Positions 63,349-64,000 of a stretch of 64,000 nt of DNA are shown piece by piece (the first letter of the stretch is position 1; every line of letters starts with the position of its first letter). Made by a program: the position numbers and the translations under genes. Source of the DNA: Dictyobacter kobayashii (lineage in GTDB: Bacteria > Chloroflexota > Ktedonobacteria > Ktedonobacterales > Ktedonobacteraceae); contig NZ_BIFS01000002.1 in the NCBI RefSeq assembly GCF_003967555.1, positions 868,001 through 932,000 of the forward strand. The letters are read 5' to 3'. A model generated the notes under the pieces. The model ran no database searches, was not told the DNA's origin, and worked only from the letters and a program-made list of their open reading frames with translations.

Positions 63349-64000
63349 TTGAAAATAAGTCAAAAATCTGCAATTATTCTCATCGCATCTGTTTTATCTC
63401 TGGTAGCAATTGTCGTACTGGCAATTTATTTATTGGGGTTAGATTCAAATAGCGAAACTGCAACAGGACATGTTTTTGCTACACCAAAAGCATCGCAACC
63501 AGGTAAACCGACGCTCTTAAAACTAGAGCAAGTAACGGATCAGGCCTTTGGCGATGGAGAGCAATATGTCCCAAATAGCTGGGGAGCCCATAAAGATCGC
63601 ATCATCCGTACTTCAAAAGGTGATCTTTTTATGACTTATATCTCACAAGGGGATGATCTAAATGATCGCCAGTGGCACTTGATGCATAAAGCTCCCAACG
63701 GGGATTGGCAGGAGATCCAATCCGGGAATGCGGGTACCGAGCCAATCAATATTGTACTGGGAAAAAATGATAGTATTCATCTTTTCGCATGGCCCAAAAC
63801 ACAGGGGAAGCTACAACATATTTACTCAAATGATAATGGAAAGACTTTCACCAGTGAATGGCTGCAGGGCAACTGGCGCGATGATGGAGAACAGGGTTAT
63901 AGCAGTGTAGGCGTCAATGATCGTGGCGACATAGTGGTTATTCAGACCGGGCCGGATAAACCGGGCATCTTTAATTGGACCTATTTCAGTGCCACAACTA
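63349..64000 (+). CDS. Membrane-anchored BNR/sialidase-like repeat protein, partial
   Basis: Starts at TTG 63349 with AAGGAG nine bases upstream; an ATG at 63340 overlaps that site. The frame is open to the window end (217 residues). A membrane helix (IILIASVLSLVAIVVLAIYL) near residues 9-28 is followed by a Ser/Thr/Ala-rich linker and then a beta-propeller-like region with an Asp box SNDNGKTF and the strand pattern GDLFMTYISQG, DRQWHLMHKAPNG. This points to an exo-sialidase-like or WSC/BNR-repeat fold outside the cell. The rest of the protein is not visible, so enzyme or binding role is open. Confidence 0.75.
   Translation, partial: MKISQKSAIILIASVLSLVAIVVLAIYLLGLDSNSETATGHVFATPKASQPGKPTLLKLEQVTDQAFGDGEQYVPNSWGAHKDRIIRTSKGDLFMTYISQGDDLNDRQWHLMHKAPNGDWQEIQSGNAGTEPINIVLGKNDSIHLFAWPKTQGKLQHIYSNDNGKTFTSEWLQGNWRDDGEQGYSSVGVNDRGDIVVIQTGPDKPGIFNWTYFSATT

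Overview
This window looks like a chromosomal segment from a filamentous, spore-forming type of Chloroflexota (class Ktedonobacteria). That is inferred from gene content, with no rRNA present to prove it: a large ATPase/TPR LuxR-type regulator, a bacterial G1 (glutamic) peptidase, DUF4349 and YkuD lipoproteins, two HdeD-like proteins, a WD40 protein with one membrane anchor, several zinc-ribbon membrane proteins, a homocysteine methyltransferase/MTHFR fusion, moderate GC content, frequent TTG/GTG starts and a very high load of intergenic palindromes. I see no rRNA, tRNA, CRISPR array, phage module or complete transposase.

Layout. 0-6 kb: aldo/keto reductase (cut by the window edge), RDD membrane protein, a CHAT-TIR fusion, a Nudix hydrolase, a small Cys-rich protein and a GT-C type polyprenyl-sugar transferase. 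6-9 kb: a palindromic mobile element, three stand-alone CheY-like receivers and a zinc-ribbon membrane protein. 9-16.8 kb: PadR regulator with a frameshifted cytochrome P450, HdeD protein, frameshifted DUF4349 lipoprotein, LacI regulator and a WecA/TagO-type phosphotransferase. 17-26 kb: two more copies of the mobile element, a 77-bp tandem array, TlyA methyltransferase, GT-C-like membrane protein, fatty-acid desaturase, WD40 protein and zinc-ribbon protein. 26-35 kb: a putative double-glycine-leader RiPP precursor, SUKH protein, frameshifted L,D-transpeptidase, CocE hydrolase, polyol dehydrogenase, histidine phosphatase and a Gly-rich secreted repeat protein. 35-46 kb: SDR, ADP-ribosylglycohydrolase, a 90-bp tandem array bounded by perfect palindromes, ComB-like phosphatase, FGGY kinase, HMT/MTHFR, two GNATs, nucleotidyltransferase, PHP phosphoesterase and G1 peptidase. 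46-64 kb: a locus present twice with homopolymer differences, metallophosphoesterase, LuxR-type regulator, APH remnant, pentapeptide protein, P1 peptidase, HdeD protein, a pseudokinase-Rieske fusion, a signal peptidase lacking its lysine, a tandem pair of uroporphyrinogen decarboxylases and the start of a BNR-repeat protein.

Most genes are single transcription units separated by strong hairpins. Plausible operons are padR-P450 and the UroD pair; the three receivers may be co-transcribed.

Two themes stand out. First, at least two families of short interspersed elements carry long, perfect inverted repeats whose arm sequences differ from copy to copy while the flanking frame is conserved. One family has 18-bp terminal inverted repeats and one copy has a perfect 9-bp target duplication, so it is a MITE. 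Second, at least eight genes are interrupted by one or a few frame-breaking indels, often in homopolymers, and one locus appears twice with only homopolymer-length differences in coding order. This points to residual sequencing or assembly error as much as to real gene decay, and broken genes here should be read with that in mind.
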